Of a stretch of DNA of 64,000 nucleotides, positions 37,101-45,620 are shown in pieces (the first letter of the stretch is position 1; the number at the start of each line of letters is the position of its first letter). The stretch is from an uncultured Latescibacterota bacterium (lineage in GTDB: Bacteria > Latescibacterota > UBA2968): assembly GCA_951812755.1 (NCBI GenBank), contig OX638329.1, positions 729,339 through 793,338 of the forward strand. Reading direction: 5' to 3'. The position numbers were made by a program, and so were the translations under genes. The notes under the pieces are model-generated. The model made no database searches. It worked only from the letters and a program-made list of their open reading frames with translations, and was not told the origin of the DNA.

Positions 37101-40100
37101 TTCTGCGACTGTGATGGCGAGTGGTCAAGCCGAGGGTGCAGAGGTCGTGTTCGCCCTGGAGGAAGGTTCCGAAGGTGCGACGTTAGACGGTGCAACGGTG
37201 ACCGCGACTGGCGCAGGCACAGCGATGGTGACGGCGTGGGTTGGTGATGTTGGATCCAATGCTGTTACGATTGAGTTTGCGCAAGGTGCGCTTATGCTGG
37301 CTGGAGATACTAAGGCATATATTCCTTATGGTGGCAGTGCGTCTGCGATGTTGACCGCAAGTGGTCAGGCCGATGGCGCAGAGGTCGCGTTTGACGTGCA
37401 AGGTGAAGGCGTGATGTCTGAGTCTGATGGTGCGACCGTGACGGTGTCCGCAAGTGCGGCTACCACAGCGATGGTGACGGCATCAGTTGGTGATGTTATG
37501 TCCGAAACTGTTGAAGTTGCCTTTATGGATGCGCCGCCTGAACTGCGCACAGATACGCCCACAGTGACGTTTGATGATTTTGGTGCCACGGCTTCAGCGT
37601 CTGTAACAGCTGTCGGTTTTCCCGAAGGTGCCACTATCATGTTTAGGATTACAGGTGGTGCCGGATTTGCAACGGCAGATGGTGCTGCAACCTGGACGGT
37701 ATCGACGGATAAGGCCGGTGTTGTGACGTTGGAGGCCACCGATGGTACGAGTACGACTGCTGAACTGGAGATTACGTTTTTGAATCCAGCTCCTTATCTG
37801 ACGGCGGATAACAGTGATGTTATTATTCCGGAAGGTGGAGATGTGACGGTAACAGTTACAGCGACTGGTCTGGGTGATGATATTGATTGGACAGTCAGCG
37901 AAGTAACCGGCACAGCTACGGTTAATAGTAGTACGGATGGTGCAACGGCGACGCTGAACGCGATGGATTCTGATGATTTATCCCAGACATCCACAATGAC
38001 GTTGACCGCCACCGATGGTACGCTTACGACCGCTCCGCTTACTATTACCTTCAGGAAGATGCCCGAGGTTGCAACAGATATGCCTGAGGTCGAAGTTCCT
38101 CAGACTACGGTTGGCAATAATTCGTCAATGGTCGTGGCAAATGGCTTTCCTCCCGATGCTGAGATTACGTTCAATGTCGAGGTGACGAGTGGAGAAAGTT
38201 ATGTTTCGCATTCGTCAGATGGCAATGTGCTGACGGTGACGGCTACTGGTACGGCTACTGTGAGTGTGACTGCTACTGGTGGAGGCGTTACGACGTCTGC
38301 GGTTGAGGTTACGTTTACGCAGGCATTACCCGCTGCTCCTGCGAGTGTGGTTGTGCAGGATCAGGAAGGGGATAACGGCCATTATGTGATGGTGAGTTTT
38401 GCCAATTCGGCAAATCACGCTGATGTGAGTCAGTATCGCGTTTATCGCGAGATGATGGTGAATACCACGATGGATGCCGGCGGCAAGGTGGTGGTAAGCG
38501 ATGAGCCGGTGGCAAAGTGGGTTCCCTGGGCTGTTGTCGATGCGATGGACAATGATGAAGAAGAAGGTATGACGCGCGCGGTTGTTCCGGTGACGGATGC
38601 AACGGCGACTCGCTGGGGCGTTGCTGCCGAGAAGGGTATGTCTTCGGTAGAGATTACGCCTTCTGCTGGCAAGCGCGTGTTCTCCAAGGAGAGCGTGCAG
38701 GCGATCGTTCAGCTTTTGGGTGTTGATCCCAATCTGGTTGTGACCGAGGATGCGCTCAGCAAGATGTTTATGCCTTCTGCTGATTATATTAATTCGATTA
38801 TTGGCGGCAGGAAGAATGTGGTGTTTGCCGCTCTGGATCCCGATTTGAGTGTTCTCATTGGTGGCGACCTGTCTGTTCCGCAGAATATCCGCACGGATGG
38901 ATATGGTCCTATTGTTTCGTCTCCAATTACGGCGACGGACGGTATGGTGGGTGCAGTAGATGATACAGCCCCTGCTGCTGCGACCGAGCTTGCTGCTGAT
39001 GTGGAGACCGGGATGGTTACCTGGACGGCGTCCGCCGATGATGGTGGCATGGATGCTGTGATGTATCGCGGTCACGCGATTATGATTCCGCATGTGACGG
39101 GCTATATCATCCGGGGTGGTGCCAGCGAAGATGCGATGATCGATATCGGCGATGCTCCCGCTGGTTCGACCAGTTTCCAGGTTCCGCAGGCTTTGATTGA
39201 GTCTCTGATTAATCAGGGTTTGCCCGCGGTGCTGGTAACCGTGACGGCGATGGACGGAACCAATATGACGTCGAGTGTGCCTCTGGTGGTTGAGCTTATC
39301 CCGACGCGCAAGGCGTTTGCGGATGCAGACGGTGGTCCTGTTTATATCGTCAGGCTCCCCAGGCACGGGGATACTATGACGCCGCTGACGGTTGACTTTG
39401 AAGACTTTGTGGCCTTTACGATGGCGTTTAATACCGATGAGACGCACGAGAACTGGAGAGTCTTTGTTCAGGCTGACCTGAATGACGATAAGATGGTCAA
39501 TTTCGATGACTTTATTCTGTTCTTTAGCTCTTATGGTAAGGAAGCGCAAGGTCCGGCTGGCAAGTCTCTCATTCCGCCTCCTGGCGTGAATGAGACTGCC
39601 GAGTTGTCGTTGCGTTTGGGCAGTGATCGCGTGGTGGCTGGCGAGACGATGTTTGTGGATGTGTCTCTGGCCAATGTGCAGGCTCTGATGGGTTATGGGT
39701 TTGTGCTTCACTACGATGCCGAGAAGTTCGAGTTTGTAGAAGCGATGCCGGCTGCTGAGGATTTGCTTATGTCTTCAGGTGGTGAGACCCCGCTGTTGAG
39801 GGGTTGGGCACCTGAGGCCGGGCAGGTTCACGTTATGAATGCGATCGTGAATGGTTCGGAGGTTTCCGGCGGTGGCGATATTGTTCGGTTGGTGTTCCGC
39901 GTGTTGCGCGATTTTGAAGATAATGCGCGGTTTGAGATTGCCGAGGGTCTGGTTTTCGATCCGAGTCAACTCGCCAATCCATTGGCTGGCGGTGTGCTGG
40001 ATATTCAGACGACGCCTACAGAGTTTGCACTGCTCCAGAATTTCCCCAATCCGTTTAACCCCGACACAACGATCGGGTATGAATTGGCCGAGTCCGCCGA

Positions 40101-40299
40101 TGTGACGCTCCAGATTTACAATGTGGTGGGTCAGGTCGTTCGGACGCTTATGGCTGCTGAATCGCAGTCGGTCGGCCGTTATCAGGTCCGTTGGGACGGT
40201 ATGGATGATCGCGGAGTGCCGGTTTCGAGTGGGATTTATTTCTACCAGATTTCGGCAGGGAAGTTCCAGGATGTGCGGAAGCTGATGCTGCTCAAGTAA
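34165..40299 (+). CDS. Giant secreted Ig-repeat protein with cohesin-like and dockerin-like domains
   Basis: A 2044-residue exported protein. ATG 34165 follows GAGGAG; a signal peptide (LLFMTALALLMFAGQASA) is visible. Order: cohesin-like domain (about 26-150), PVDPP linker (about 153-178), second cohesin-like domain (about 180-300), then 13 or so Ig-like repeats of about 80-90 residues (GGSASATLTASGQAEGAEV type) to about 1385. FN3-like segments follow (about 1390-1700), then a dockerin-like module (about 1715-1795: VDFEDFVAFTMAFN, ADLNDDKMVNFDDFILFFSSYG), a cohesin-like domain (about 1809-1950) and the type A sorting domain (NFPNPFNPDTTIGYEL to KLMLLK). No catalytic motif is seen. A surface scaffold or adhesin is the likely role (inference). 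Confidence 0.85.
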   Translation: MFLKKSLLFMTALALLMFAGQASAQLSLSLGEGGSATVEGEGTEITVDVSQMGVAQSVNAIQVVFDINTDVVTLTGGTAGSFIAFPVVGGNTASFGSITGAMPVPASASFTFTTASDVTGVEFSIGISSVSLDGNALPVPAPAALVFNASDTEPPVDPPVDPPVDPPVDPPVDPPVPSDMVVSLTSGGETIVRDIGAGAEITVDVVVGGMEESFGAEIEFASDAAMITAVNEGEGLHKVEMDGLKLTILGAPAGGNYGSVVFTTGADYDGSEFSISVTTFNVLTREGRKAVSGGSLTVNKPLPTLMGPEGDVMIMPGGSASAMVTAAGFDGDVMLDGAAEDGTVTATEPGEVTVTATDGIDPATASVTITFVLGPLTAEGPAEAVMVAPGGSASATLTASGQAEGAEVAFRLEEGSDEGATLDGATVSASGPATAMVTAWVGEVGSEPISIEFVWGPLTLSADATEVAIGADGGMATVTASGQAEGADVVFAGEGVTENEDGTSATVSASVAGTSTVTASVGDVMSDAVEISFVTSLATDMTEVTIPRDGPAMATITAYGFPADADINFIVTAGTDVVSSDDGSTLTLTKSAPGEVTVVATDGTNTTASLSIAFVPTPPELVSDAADNMATIPVGGSAMVVITALDFGEGISYQTQVTEGVATVDTQRDGANLMLTVSGTGSATVAVTADDGTNTATIAIGFTAGELTLTAAKSEVMVPVGGTGSTTVTASGQADGAEVAFAVDGEGVTSESDGATVTLSASGAATASVTASVGDVSATTTVEFVDGALTLALAEGSAAENTVLPGGSASATVALMNLAEGDEASFEVVGEGVEHSIEGVTVTLTASGAGSATVSAMVNGLTTGSVTVEFVLGELTLALAEGSEAENTVLPGGSASATVMASGQAEGAEVVFALEEGSEGATLDGATVSATGAGTAMVTAWVGDVGSNVVTIAFEQGALTLALAEGSEAENTVLPGGSASATVMASGQAEGAEVVFALEEGSEGATLDGATVTATGAGTAMVTAWVGDVGSNAVTIEFAQGALMLAGDTKAYIPYGGSASAMLTASGQADGAEVAFDVQGEGVMSESDGATVTVSASAATTAMVTASVGDVMSETVEVAFMDAPPELRTDTPTVTFDDFGATASASVTAVGFPEGATIMFRITGGAGFATADGAATWTVSTDKAGVVTLEATDGTSTTAELEITFLNPAPYLTADNSDVIIPEGGDVTVTVTATGLGDDIDWTVSEVTGTATVNSSTDGATATLNAMDSDDLSQTSTMTLTATDGTLTTAPLTITFRKMPEVATDMPEVEVPQTTVGNNSSMVVANGFPPDAEITFNVEVTSGESYVSHSSDGNVLTVTATGTATVSVTATGGGVTTSAVEVTFTQALPAAPASVVVQDQEGDNGHYVMVSFANSANHADVSQYRVYREMMVNTTMDAGGKVVVSDEPVAKWVPWAVVDAMDNDEEEGMTRAVVPVTDATATRWGVAAEKGMSSVEITPSAGKRVFSKESVQAIVQLLGVDPNLVVTEDALSKMFMPSADYINSIIGGRKNVVFAALDPDLSVLIGGDLSVPQNIRTDGYGPIVSSPITATDGMVGAVDDTAPAAATELAADVETGMVTWTASADDGGMDAVMYRGHAIMIPHVTGYIIRGGASEDAMIDIGDAPAGSTSFQVPQALIESLINQGLPAVLVTVTAMDGTNMTSSVPLVVELIPTRKAFADADGGPVYIVRLPRHGDTMTPLTVDFEDFVAFTMAFNTDETHENWRVFVQADLNDDKMVNFDDFILFFSSYGKEAQGPAGKSLIPPPGVNETAELSLRLGSDRVVAGETMFVDVSLANVQALMGYGFVLHYDAEKFEFVEAMPAAEDLLMSSGGETPLLRGWAPEAGQVHVMNAIVNGSEVSGGGDIVRLVFRVLRDFEDNARFEIAEGLVFDPSQLANPLAGGVLDIQTTPTEFALLQNFPNPFNPDTTIGYELAESADVTLQIYNVVGQVVRTLMAAESQSVGRYQVRWDGMDDRGVPVSSGIYFYQISAGKFQDVRKLMLLK
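34629..34690. repeat. 12-bp tandem repeat encoding PVDP linker
   Basis: Five copies of CCAGTTGATCCG encode the repeated PVDP linker between the two N-terminal cohesin-like domains. Confidence 0.9.
36787..37290. repeat. Two nearly identical 252-bp Ig-domain units
   Basis: Units starting at 36787 and 37039 are almost the same over 252 bp (84 codons, LTLALAEGSEAENTVLPGGS onward). Other Ig units in the gene are much more diverged, so this pair is a recent duplication. Confidence 0.85.
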
Positions 40300-40306
40300 T
40301 TCGTTT

Positions 40307-40337
<31 letters not shown>

Positions 40338-40389
40338 TATTTCCCCTCAGAACTTACAAGGAGTAGTTTTCAGCGAAGGAGTTTTGCAA

Positions 40390-42474
40390 ATGTTGATTAA
40401 AAAAGGATTGTTATTTTTTACTGCCCTTGCGTTTCTGGCGTTTGCGGGTCAGGCTTCTGCTGGTCCCAATGCAAATGCGACGGTGACGATTGATCTGGTT
40501 GCCGATGGCGGGGCAGGCAATCAGATGGATGAAGGTGTTCATTCGGGTAATGTCTCCGGAGAGGGCGCGAAAATTGTGGTTGAGGTTTTCGCCAAGGGCG
40601 TGACCACGGCGCTGATTGGCGTGAAGATTGAGTTTGATTTTAAAGCTGAAGAATTAAAGCTCGATAAGGTCGAGAATAGTGCGTTTCTGTTTGCTATTCC
40701 CGAAGCCACGGGCGTAAATTTTGCAGCTACTGCGCCTGTCACCCTGCCCGAGTCTGGTTTTATCGGACGCGCCGAGTTTTCTACCGTTGCGGATCTTACG
40801 GATAAGGAATTTTACCTGGGCATTAAGAGCGTGACGCTTGCTGAAAGTGCAGCGTCGAGCGATGTTATCGCGCCGGAAATGATGGCGATGATGAGTACGA
40901 TCAATTTTAATGTCAAGCCCAGGCTGGAGGCAGATGAAACTGTGATCCCGGTGCCGCCAGGTAGTACGGGTACGGCGACGGTGACGGCGGTGAATTTTGC
41001 TGCGGATGCGATGATTACGTTTGAAGTGCAGGGCGAAATGCTCGATAACGTTATGAGCGCGCCAGAGGGTGCCAAATTGACGCTGACGGCGAGTGGTCCG
41101 GCAAAGGTGACGGTGACGGCGAGTGATGGTATGGCTACGACCGATCCGATTACGATTGAGTTTGTCGAGATGAGGATTCCCGCGCTGGATATCGCAGGCA
41201 TGGACATGATGAATATGATGGATGATGGCATGCTCGCGGGCAGTGCTGGTGCCAATGAAGAGATTGCTATTGAGGTGTTTGCAGGTGATGTAGATGGCGG
41301 TCTCGGTGGTGCGAGTATTGTGTTTGTGATTAAGCCGGATGAATCGGCGATGGTTGAGCCATCTGCGGCGGCAATGATCACGGGTTTTGAGCCTGCTGAG
41401 GGTCTGACGCTGCTGGGTATTTCCGGTAATCAGGTCGATATTGGTGCCGAAGAAGCGGTGATGCTGTCCAATGGTGGTTTTTTGGGTACGCTGAAGCTGA
41501 TGACGGGTGCCGAGGCTGTGCCGTTTTCGGTTGGGGTTGAGTCGTTTAGAGGCGTTCTCGCTTCCGGCGAAGAGACGATGCTGATGATTCCCGCACCGGT
41601 GATGTACAATTTCGGTCCGCGGCTGGAGGTGTCTGCGCATATTGCGACGATTCCGCGCGGTGGTGAAGCGACGATTAAAATTACTGCGCTGGGTTTTGCC
41701 GAGAGTTCGAAGATTACCTTTTCGCATACTGTAGAAGGCGCGGCGATGGTCGATGGTCACCCGGAAATGGATATGCTCAATGTCTATACGTTGACCGCGA
41801 CTGGTTTGGGTTCCGCTGTTGTGAAGGTGACGGCTTCCGATGGCATGGCTTCTGAGGAAGTGACTGTTCAGTTTGACGAGCAGGTGCCGATTGAGTTGTC
41901 GTCTTTTGTCGGATCCGTGATCGAAAATCGCGTGGTGCTGAACTGGGCGACGGCTTCGCAGACCAATAATGCGGGTTTCCGCGTGCTTCGCAGCACGGAT
42001 GGTGAGACCTACGAGGTGGTCAGCGCGCTCATAGCAGGTGCTGGTACGACCGATCAGTTGATGGATTATGTGTTTGAGGATACGAGCCTTCCCGCTGTTG
42101 AGAAGGTTTATTATCTGCTCGAGCAAATTGATCTGGATGGGACGATTAATCGTTCGAATCCGATTGAGGTGCTGCTGGGCGCGCGTTTCACTCTGCCCAC
42201 AGAATTTGCTTCGACGGTTTATCCCAATCCGTTTAACCCGAGAACGACGATTTCCTACGAATTGCCCGCTGACACAGATGTGTCTATCGTGATTTACGAT
42301 GCGATTGGGCAGGAGATTCGCCAACTCGTGAGCCGGCATTATACAGCAGGTCGTTATAGTGTCCAGTGGGATGCTAAGGATCATCTGGGCCGCAGTGTTG
42401 GTAGTGGCGTTTATATCGCCGAGATTGTGGCGGGTTCAAATACCGCGATCCAGAAGATGTTGCTGTTGAAGTAG
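40390..42474 (+). CDS. Secreted protein with two cohesin-like domains and T9SS-type sorting domain
   Basis: A 694-residue exported protein. ATG 40390 follows GAAGGAG; the upstream open frame is repeat-derived. A signal peptide (LLFFTALAFLAFAGQASA) nearly matches that of the preceding protein. Cohesin-like domains (about 28-180 and 260-410) each carry the IGVKIEFDF/GGASIVFVI type strand and alternate with Ig-like units (about 180-255 and 415-500). The C-terminal part has the sequence PIELSSFVGSVIENRVVLNW common before type A sorting domains, then YPNPFNPRTTISYELP to KMLLLK. There is no dockerin-like module here, so it could offer cohesins to the dockerins of its two neighbours (inference). The stop TAG is part of a palindromic repeat. 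Confidence 0.85.
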   Translation: MLIKKGLLFFTALAFLAFAGQASAGPNANATVTIDLVADGGAGNQMDEGVHSGNVSGEGAKIVVEVFAKGVTTALIGVKIEFDFKAEELKLDKVENSAFLFAIPEATGVNFAATAPVTLPESGFIGRAEFSTVADLTDKEFYLGIKSVTLAESAASSDVIAPEMMAMMSTINFNVKPRLEADETVIPVPPGSTGTATVTAVNFAADAMITFEVQGEMLDNVMSAPEGAKLTLTASGPAKVTVTASDGMATTDPITIEFVEMRIPALDIAGMDMMNMMDDGMLAGSAGANEEIAIEVFAGDVDGGLGGASIVFVIKPDESAMVEPSAAAMITGFEPAEGLTLLGISGNQVDIGAEEAVMLSNGGFLGTLKLMTGAEAVPFSVGVESFRGVLASGEETMLMIPAPVMYNFGPRLEVSAHIATIPRGGEATIKITALGFAESSKITFSHTVEGAAMVDGHPEMDMLNVYTLTATGLGSAVVKVTASDGMASEEVTVQFDEQVPIELSSFVGSVIENRVVLNWATASQTNNAGFRVLRSTDGETYEVVSALIAGAGTTDQLMDYVFEDTSLPAVEKVYYLLEQIDLDGTINRSNPIEVLLGARFTLPTEFASTVYPNPFNPRTTISYELPADTDVSIVIYDAIGQEIRQLVSRHYTAGRYSVQWDAKDHLGRSVGSGVYIAEIVAGSNTAIQKMLLLK

Positions 42475-42497
42475 GGGCGAAAAATTTTTCGCCCTAC
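42471..42497. repeat. GTAGGGGC palindrome providing the stop codon of secreted gene 3
   Basis: The palindrome with core GAAAAATTTTTC begins at the last codon; its TAG is the stop of the 40390-42474 gene. Confidence 0.85.
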
Positions 42498-42531
42498 CGG
42501 TGCCGATTCCTGGGACGGTACCGATTTAAAA

Positions 42532-42567
42532 AGGCCATTGGACATATTGTCCAGTGGCCTTTTTTTA
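42532..42567 (+). terminator. Rho-independent terminator of the secreted-protein cluster
   Basis: AAGGCCATTGGACA pairs with TGTCCAGTGGCCTT with a single mismatch around a three-base loop and is followed by seven T residues. Confidence 0.9.
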
Positions 42568-42612
42568 TTATTGCGGTATTGTATATGTGAAACTATATTC
42601 GAGCACGTTGGT

Positions 42613-42781
42613 TGAAGTGTGAAGTGTGAAGTGTGAAGTGTGAAGTGTGAAGGGTGAAGTGTGAAGTGTGAAGGGTGAAGTGTGAAGTGTGAAGTGTGAA
42701 GGGTGAAGGGTGAAGGGTGAAGGGTGAAGGGTGAAGTGTGAAGTGTGAAGGGTGAAGGGTGAAGTGTGAAGGGTGAAGGTG
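42613..42781. repeat. Heptanucleotide tandem repeat
   Basis: About 24 consecutive units of GTGAAGT or GTGAAGG. The two variants alternate irregularly. The tract is non-coding and probably length-variable. Confidence 0.95.
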
Positions 42782-42791
42782 TCGTGACAGT

Positions 42792-43045
42792 AGGGGCGAG
42801 GCATGCCTCGCCCGTCATTGCGGCATGTTTTAAGCCGCAATCCAGAAGGTTTTGCCTTTGCAGTTGTTTTTGTCGTCATCGCGGCAATGTGTAAGCCGCG
42901 ATCCAGAGGTTTTGCTGTTGGTTTTGTTTTTGAATTTGCCTGTCATTGCGGCATGCTGTTAGCCGCAATCCAGAAGTTTTTGCCTTTGCAGTTGTTTTTG
43001 TCGTCATTGCGGCATGTTTTAAGCCGCAATCCAGAAGGTTTTGCC
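42792..43045. repeat. GTAGGGGC palindrome plus four GCGGC-stem repeats
   Basis: The palindrome (core GAGGCATGCCTC) is followed by GCGGC-stem copies at about 42819, 42880, 42942 and 43000. Stem bases change together: ATTGCGGC copies have GCCGCAAT and ATCGCGGC copies have GCCGCGAT. There is no gene in 42475-43104 apart from the terminator and tandem repeat. Confidence 0.9.
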
Positions 43046-43104
43046 TTTTATCTGTGTTTATCTGTGTTAATCTGTGGTTGCTTTTGATTCAAAAGGAGAC
43101 ATAA

Positions 43105-44115
43105 ATGGAGAAGGTGCGAATGGGCTTGATCGGGTGCGGTGGCAATATGGGCGGCCATATCGGGCGTTTGATGAAGATGCAGGATGTGGAGGTTGTGGCG
43201 CTGGCAGATCCGAGTGAGGCGAGTTTTGCGCGGTTGTTTGAGCGCGTGCCCCAGGCAGAGGCGTTGCCGAGGTTTGCAGATCACAGGGAGATGCTGAATA
43301 ATGTGGAGATGGATGCGACAGAGATTTCTACGCCGCATACGTTGCATTTTGAACAGATTATGGATAGTCTGGATAAGGGTCTGCATGTGCTGACGGAGAA
43401 GCCGATGGTGTGTACGGTTGACCACGCGCTTCAGGTGATGGATAAGGCAGAGGAGGTGGATCGGGTTTTGATGGTGTCCTATCAACGGCATCTGGCGCCG
43501 ACGTTTCGGTTTATTCGGAATCAGATTCAGGCAGGGGAGATCGGAGAGGTTCAGTTTATTCAGGCGATGCAAGATCAGCATTGGTATGAGAATCAACAGG
43601 GGAAGTGGCGACAGGTTCACGCGCTGTCGGGCGGGGGGCAGTTGAATGATTCGGGAAGTCATTTGCTGGATATTGTGCTGTGGATGGTGGATCAGGCACC
43701 CGCGCGCGTGTCGGCGTTTATGGATTATCTGGATACAGAGGTGGATATCAATTCGGCGCTGTCGATTGTGTTTGAGAATGGCGCGTTGGCGAATTTTTCT
43801 ATTGTTGGTACAGGTCCGGGTCCCGGGATGTGGGAGGATATTACGATTTGGGGCACAAAGGGGGCGATTTATTCTCGCAATGGGAAGGTGACGTGCAAAT
43901 ACGGTGGCAGCGCACCCGTAGAGGTGGATGCCAATAGTTTGCCTTCGCGGTTTGTGAGTCCAGATCAAAATTTTGTGGATGCGATTTTGGGACGCGATGA
44001 GGTTCAGGTGCCGCCGGTGTGCGGTTTGCGCGTGATTCAGTTGACGGAAGCCGCCTGGGAGTCGGCAGAGAAAAACGGGCGACCAGTGCGGGTGAAGCGC
44101 GTGCGAAGGCGGTAG
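43105..44115 (+). CDS. Gfo/Idh/MocA family oxidoreductase
   Basis: An NAD(P)-dependent dehydrogenase of 336 residues, probably acting on a sugar or inositol-type substrate. The N-terminal Rossmann fold has GLIGCGGNMGGHIG at residues 6-19 and ALADPSEASF. The family motif TEKPMV is near 97-102. The C-terminal alpha/beta domain includes SGGGQLNDSGSHLLDIVLW with the usual Asp-x-x-x-His. ATG 43105 follows AAAAGGAGAC. The substrate cannot be assigned. The stop TAG at 44113 is again the start of a GTAGGGGC palindrome. Confidence 0.9.
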   Translation: MEKVRMGLIGCGGNMGGHIGRLMKMQDVEVVALADPSEASFARLFERVPQAEALPRFADHREMLNNVEMDATEISTPHTLHFEQIMDSLDKGLHVLTEKPMVCTVDHALQVMDKAEEVDRVLMVSYQRHLAPTFRFIRNQIQAGEIGEVQFIQAMQDQHWYENQQGKWRQVHALSGGGQLNDSGSHLLDIVLWMVDQAPARVSAFMDYLDTEVDINSALSIVFENGALANFSIVGTGPGPGMWEDITIWGTKGAIYSRNGKVTCKYGGSAPVEVDANSLPSRFVSPDQNFVDAILGRDEVQVPPVCGLRVIQLTEAAWESAEKNGRPVRVKRVRRR

Positions 44116-44204
44116 GGGCGAAAAATTTTCGCCCGTACGTACCGCCCGTCATCGCGGCAATGTAGGGGACGGTCCCCGTGCCGTCCCGTTGCGATCCAGG
44201 AGGT
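44112..44204. repeat. Palindromes and repeat end forming the leader of the next gene
   Basis: A GTAGGGGC palindrome (core GAAAAATTTTC) is followed by the left arm of a GCGGC-stem repeat interrupted by a GTAGGGGACGGTCCCCGTGC palindrome (nested insertion). The remaining right end GCGATCCAGGAGG supplies the ribosome binding site of the gene at 44209. Confidence 0.8.
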
Positions 44205-44208
44205 TCTT

Positions 44209-45141
44209 ATGCGTGTAAAATTAACGATTATTTTCGGTTTGCTCATCGGTGTTGCCGCCGATTGTTGGGCACAGCCCACAGCGTTGGAGCTGAAGTTCCC
44301 AGAAGGGCGCAAGGCGCGATATAAGCACAAGTTCCGGGTGGAGTATTTTAGCAATCAGGGCGAGCAGATTGTGATGCAGAGCGGGCATATTCGCGTGATT
44401 ATAGATAATGAGTGGCGCAGTCATGAAGAGGTGATTGTGCCACAGGCGTTGCCGGGAAGGACTATACCCGAGGGGGTGATGGGGGTTCGCGCTGAGATTA
44501 AAAAGGGTGCGAGTGCAGCGATTTTTTTGGGGGAGAAGCAGACGTATGAGCAGTTTCCGTTTACGTTTGATATGTTTAATGATAAGGTTTTTACCTGGCA
44601 GGTGACGCCCGAGGGTATGGTGCAGAAGTTTGAGCCCGATTTTCCAGCGTTTCGCGTGGATCGGCAGGATTTGATTACGGATATGTACCAGGGGGCGATA
44701 CCGGCGTTTGCGCCCGTTTTGCCAGATGAGCCGGTTAATAAGGGCGATACCTGGACGGGTGAGCGCGTTTTTTGGCGTCCGTTTGCGAGTATGGATATGC
44801 TGGGGCGCGATTCGCAGATTAAAATTAAGAGTACTTATGAGGTGAAGAATATTAAGAATGAGAAGGGGCGCGTGGAGGTGTCCATTGATGAGGATAGTGA
44901 GGTGGAATACGCGGGGTGGATTGAGGTGAGTGTGGCTTCTTTGTATTATAATGGGAAGGGTACAGGCGGGGGCTCGTGGGTGATCGATGCGACGCGCGGG
45001 CTGGTGCTGGAATATAAGATGCATTTTGATATCAATAAGCCTGTGGTTATTAAAGCGGGGAAGAGGGATCCGATTCCCAATATTGTGGCTGAGGTTAAAG
45101 TTGATATGGAACGCAAGCTGGAAAAGCTGGAGAAGGAGTAG
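44209..45141 (+). CDS. Secreted protein of unknown function
   Basis: A 310-residue protein with signal peptide (LTIIFGLLIGVAADCWAQ), so periplasmic or outer-membrane associated. It is mostly beta strand, with motifs LELKFPEGRKARYKHKFRVE and GDTWTGERVFWRPF and an internal WVIDATRGLVLEYKMHFDI segment, resembling DUF6263-type proteins (uncertain). No catalytic residues can be named. The AGGAGG ahead of the ATG comes from the end of a repeat. The 45150 promoter follows, so it seems to be the last gene of its unit. Confidence 0.7.
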   Translation: MRVKLTIIFGLLIGVAADCWAQPTALELKFPEGRKARYKHKFRVEYFSNQGEQIVMQSGHIRVIIDNEWRSHEEVIVPQALPGRTIPEGVMGVRAEIKKGASAAIFLGEKQTYEQFPFTFDMFNDKVFTWQVTPEGMVQKFEPDFPAFRVDRQDLITDMYQGAIPAFAPVLPDEPVNKGDTWTGERVFWRPFASMDMLGRDSQIKIKSTYEVKNIKNEKGRVEVSIDEDSEVEYAGWIEVSVASLYYNGKGTGGGSWVIDATRGLVLEYKMHFDINKPVVIKAGKRDPIPNIVAEVKVDMERKLEKLEKE

Positions 45142-45150
45142 GTTCACGGC

Positions 45151-45179
45151 TTGACACGGGTTTTGAGATATGGTATTCT
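45151..45179 (+). promoter_or_regulatory. Sigma-70-like promoter
   Basis: TTGACA (45151-45156), a 17-bp spacer and TATTCT (45174-45179). It lies after the secreted-protein stop and upstream of the TPR and ARC genes, with a repeat array in between. Confidence 0.55.
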
Positions 45180-45225
45180 TGACGTGAGAAATGAGATCCG
45201 CAGATGACGCAGATGGACGCAGATG

Positions 45226-45440
45226 GTTGTAGGGGCGAGGCATGCCTCGCCCGTCATCGCGGCAATGTGTAAGCCGCGATCCAGAAGGTTTTGCTTTTGA
45301 TTTTGCTGTTGTTTGTGAATTTGTTTGTCATCGCGGCAATGTGTAAGCCGCGATCCAGAAGGTTTTGCTTTTGATTTTGCTGTTGTTTGTGAATTTGTTT
45401 GTCATCGCGGCAATGTGTAAGCCGCGATCCAGAAGGTTTT
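45226..45440. repeat. Palindrome plus three GCGGC-stem repeats with 76-bp period
   Basis: One GTAGGGGC palindrome (core GAGGCATGCCTC) is followed by three near-identical units GTCATCGCGGCAATGTG to AAGCCGCGATCCAGAAGG with identical TTTTGCTTTTGATTTTGC connectors. Confidence 0.9.
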
Positions 45441-45620
45441 TTCGAGGTTTCAGATCTATCAGGGTATGAAGATCGGTCCAGATGGATAGGGGCGACCACT
45501 GCAGGTCGGGTGTTAGTTGTGGTCTATTCTGACGAAGATGTACCTCTGCTTCGTTTGATCACCGCATTTGATGCTATAGGGAGTTTGCGCGATGAATACT
45601 ACAGAAGACGTGGAATTTGA
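45441..45620 (+). pseudogene. C-terminal fragment resembling a BrnT-like (DUF497) toxin
   Basis: The frame reads GYEDRSRWIGATTAGRVLVV, then VYSDEDVPLLRLITAFDA and DEYYRRRGI, close to the second half of BrnT-type toxins (GRSRRGRLLVV, IRIISARRA). The first half is missing and replaced by a GCGGC-stem repeat, so it is not expected to be functional. The fragment overlaps the start of the TPR gene by 29 bases, where an antitoxin gene would normally begin. Confidence 0.45.

Noticed and set aside
38326-39711. Long minus-strand open frame opposite the giant secreted protein
   Set aside because: The same His/Arg-rich shadow composition, no ribosome binding site, and the plus strand encodes dockerin-like and cohesin-like domains.
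40654-42384. Long open frame on the minus strand opposite the third secreted gene
   Set aside because: It is a mirror of a biased coding sequence; the product is a His/Arg-rich low-complexity string with no domains, and the plus strand has clear domain motifs and a signal peptide.
42411-42879. Minus-strand frames with FTLHTSHFTLHPS repeats
   Set aside because: They are the translation of the heptanucleotide tandem repeat and carry no gene signals.
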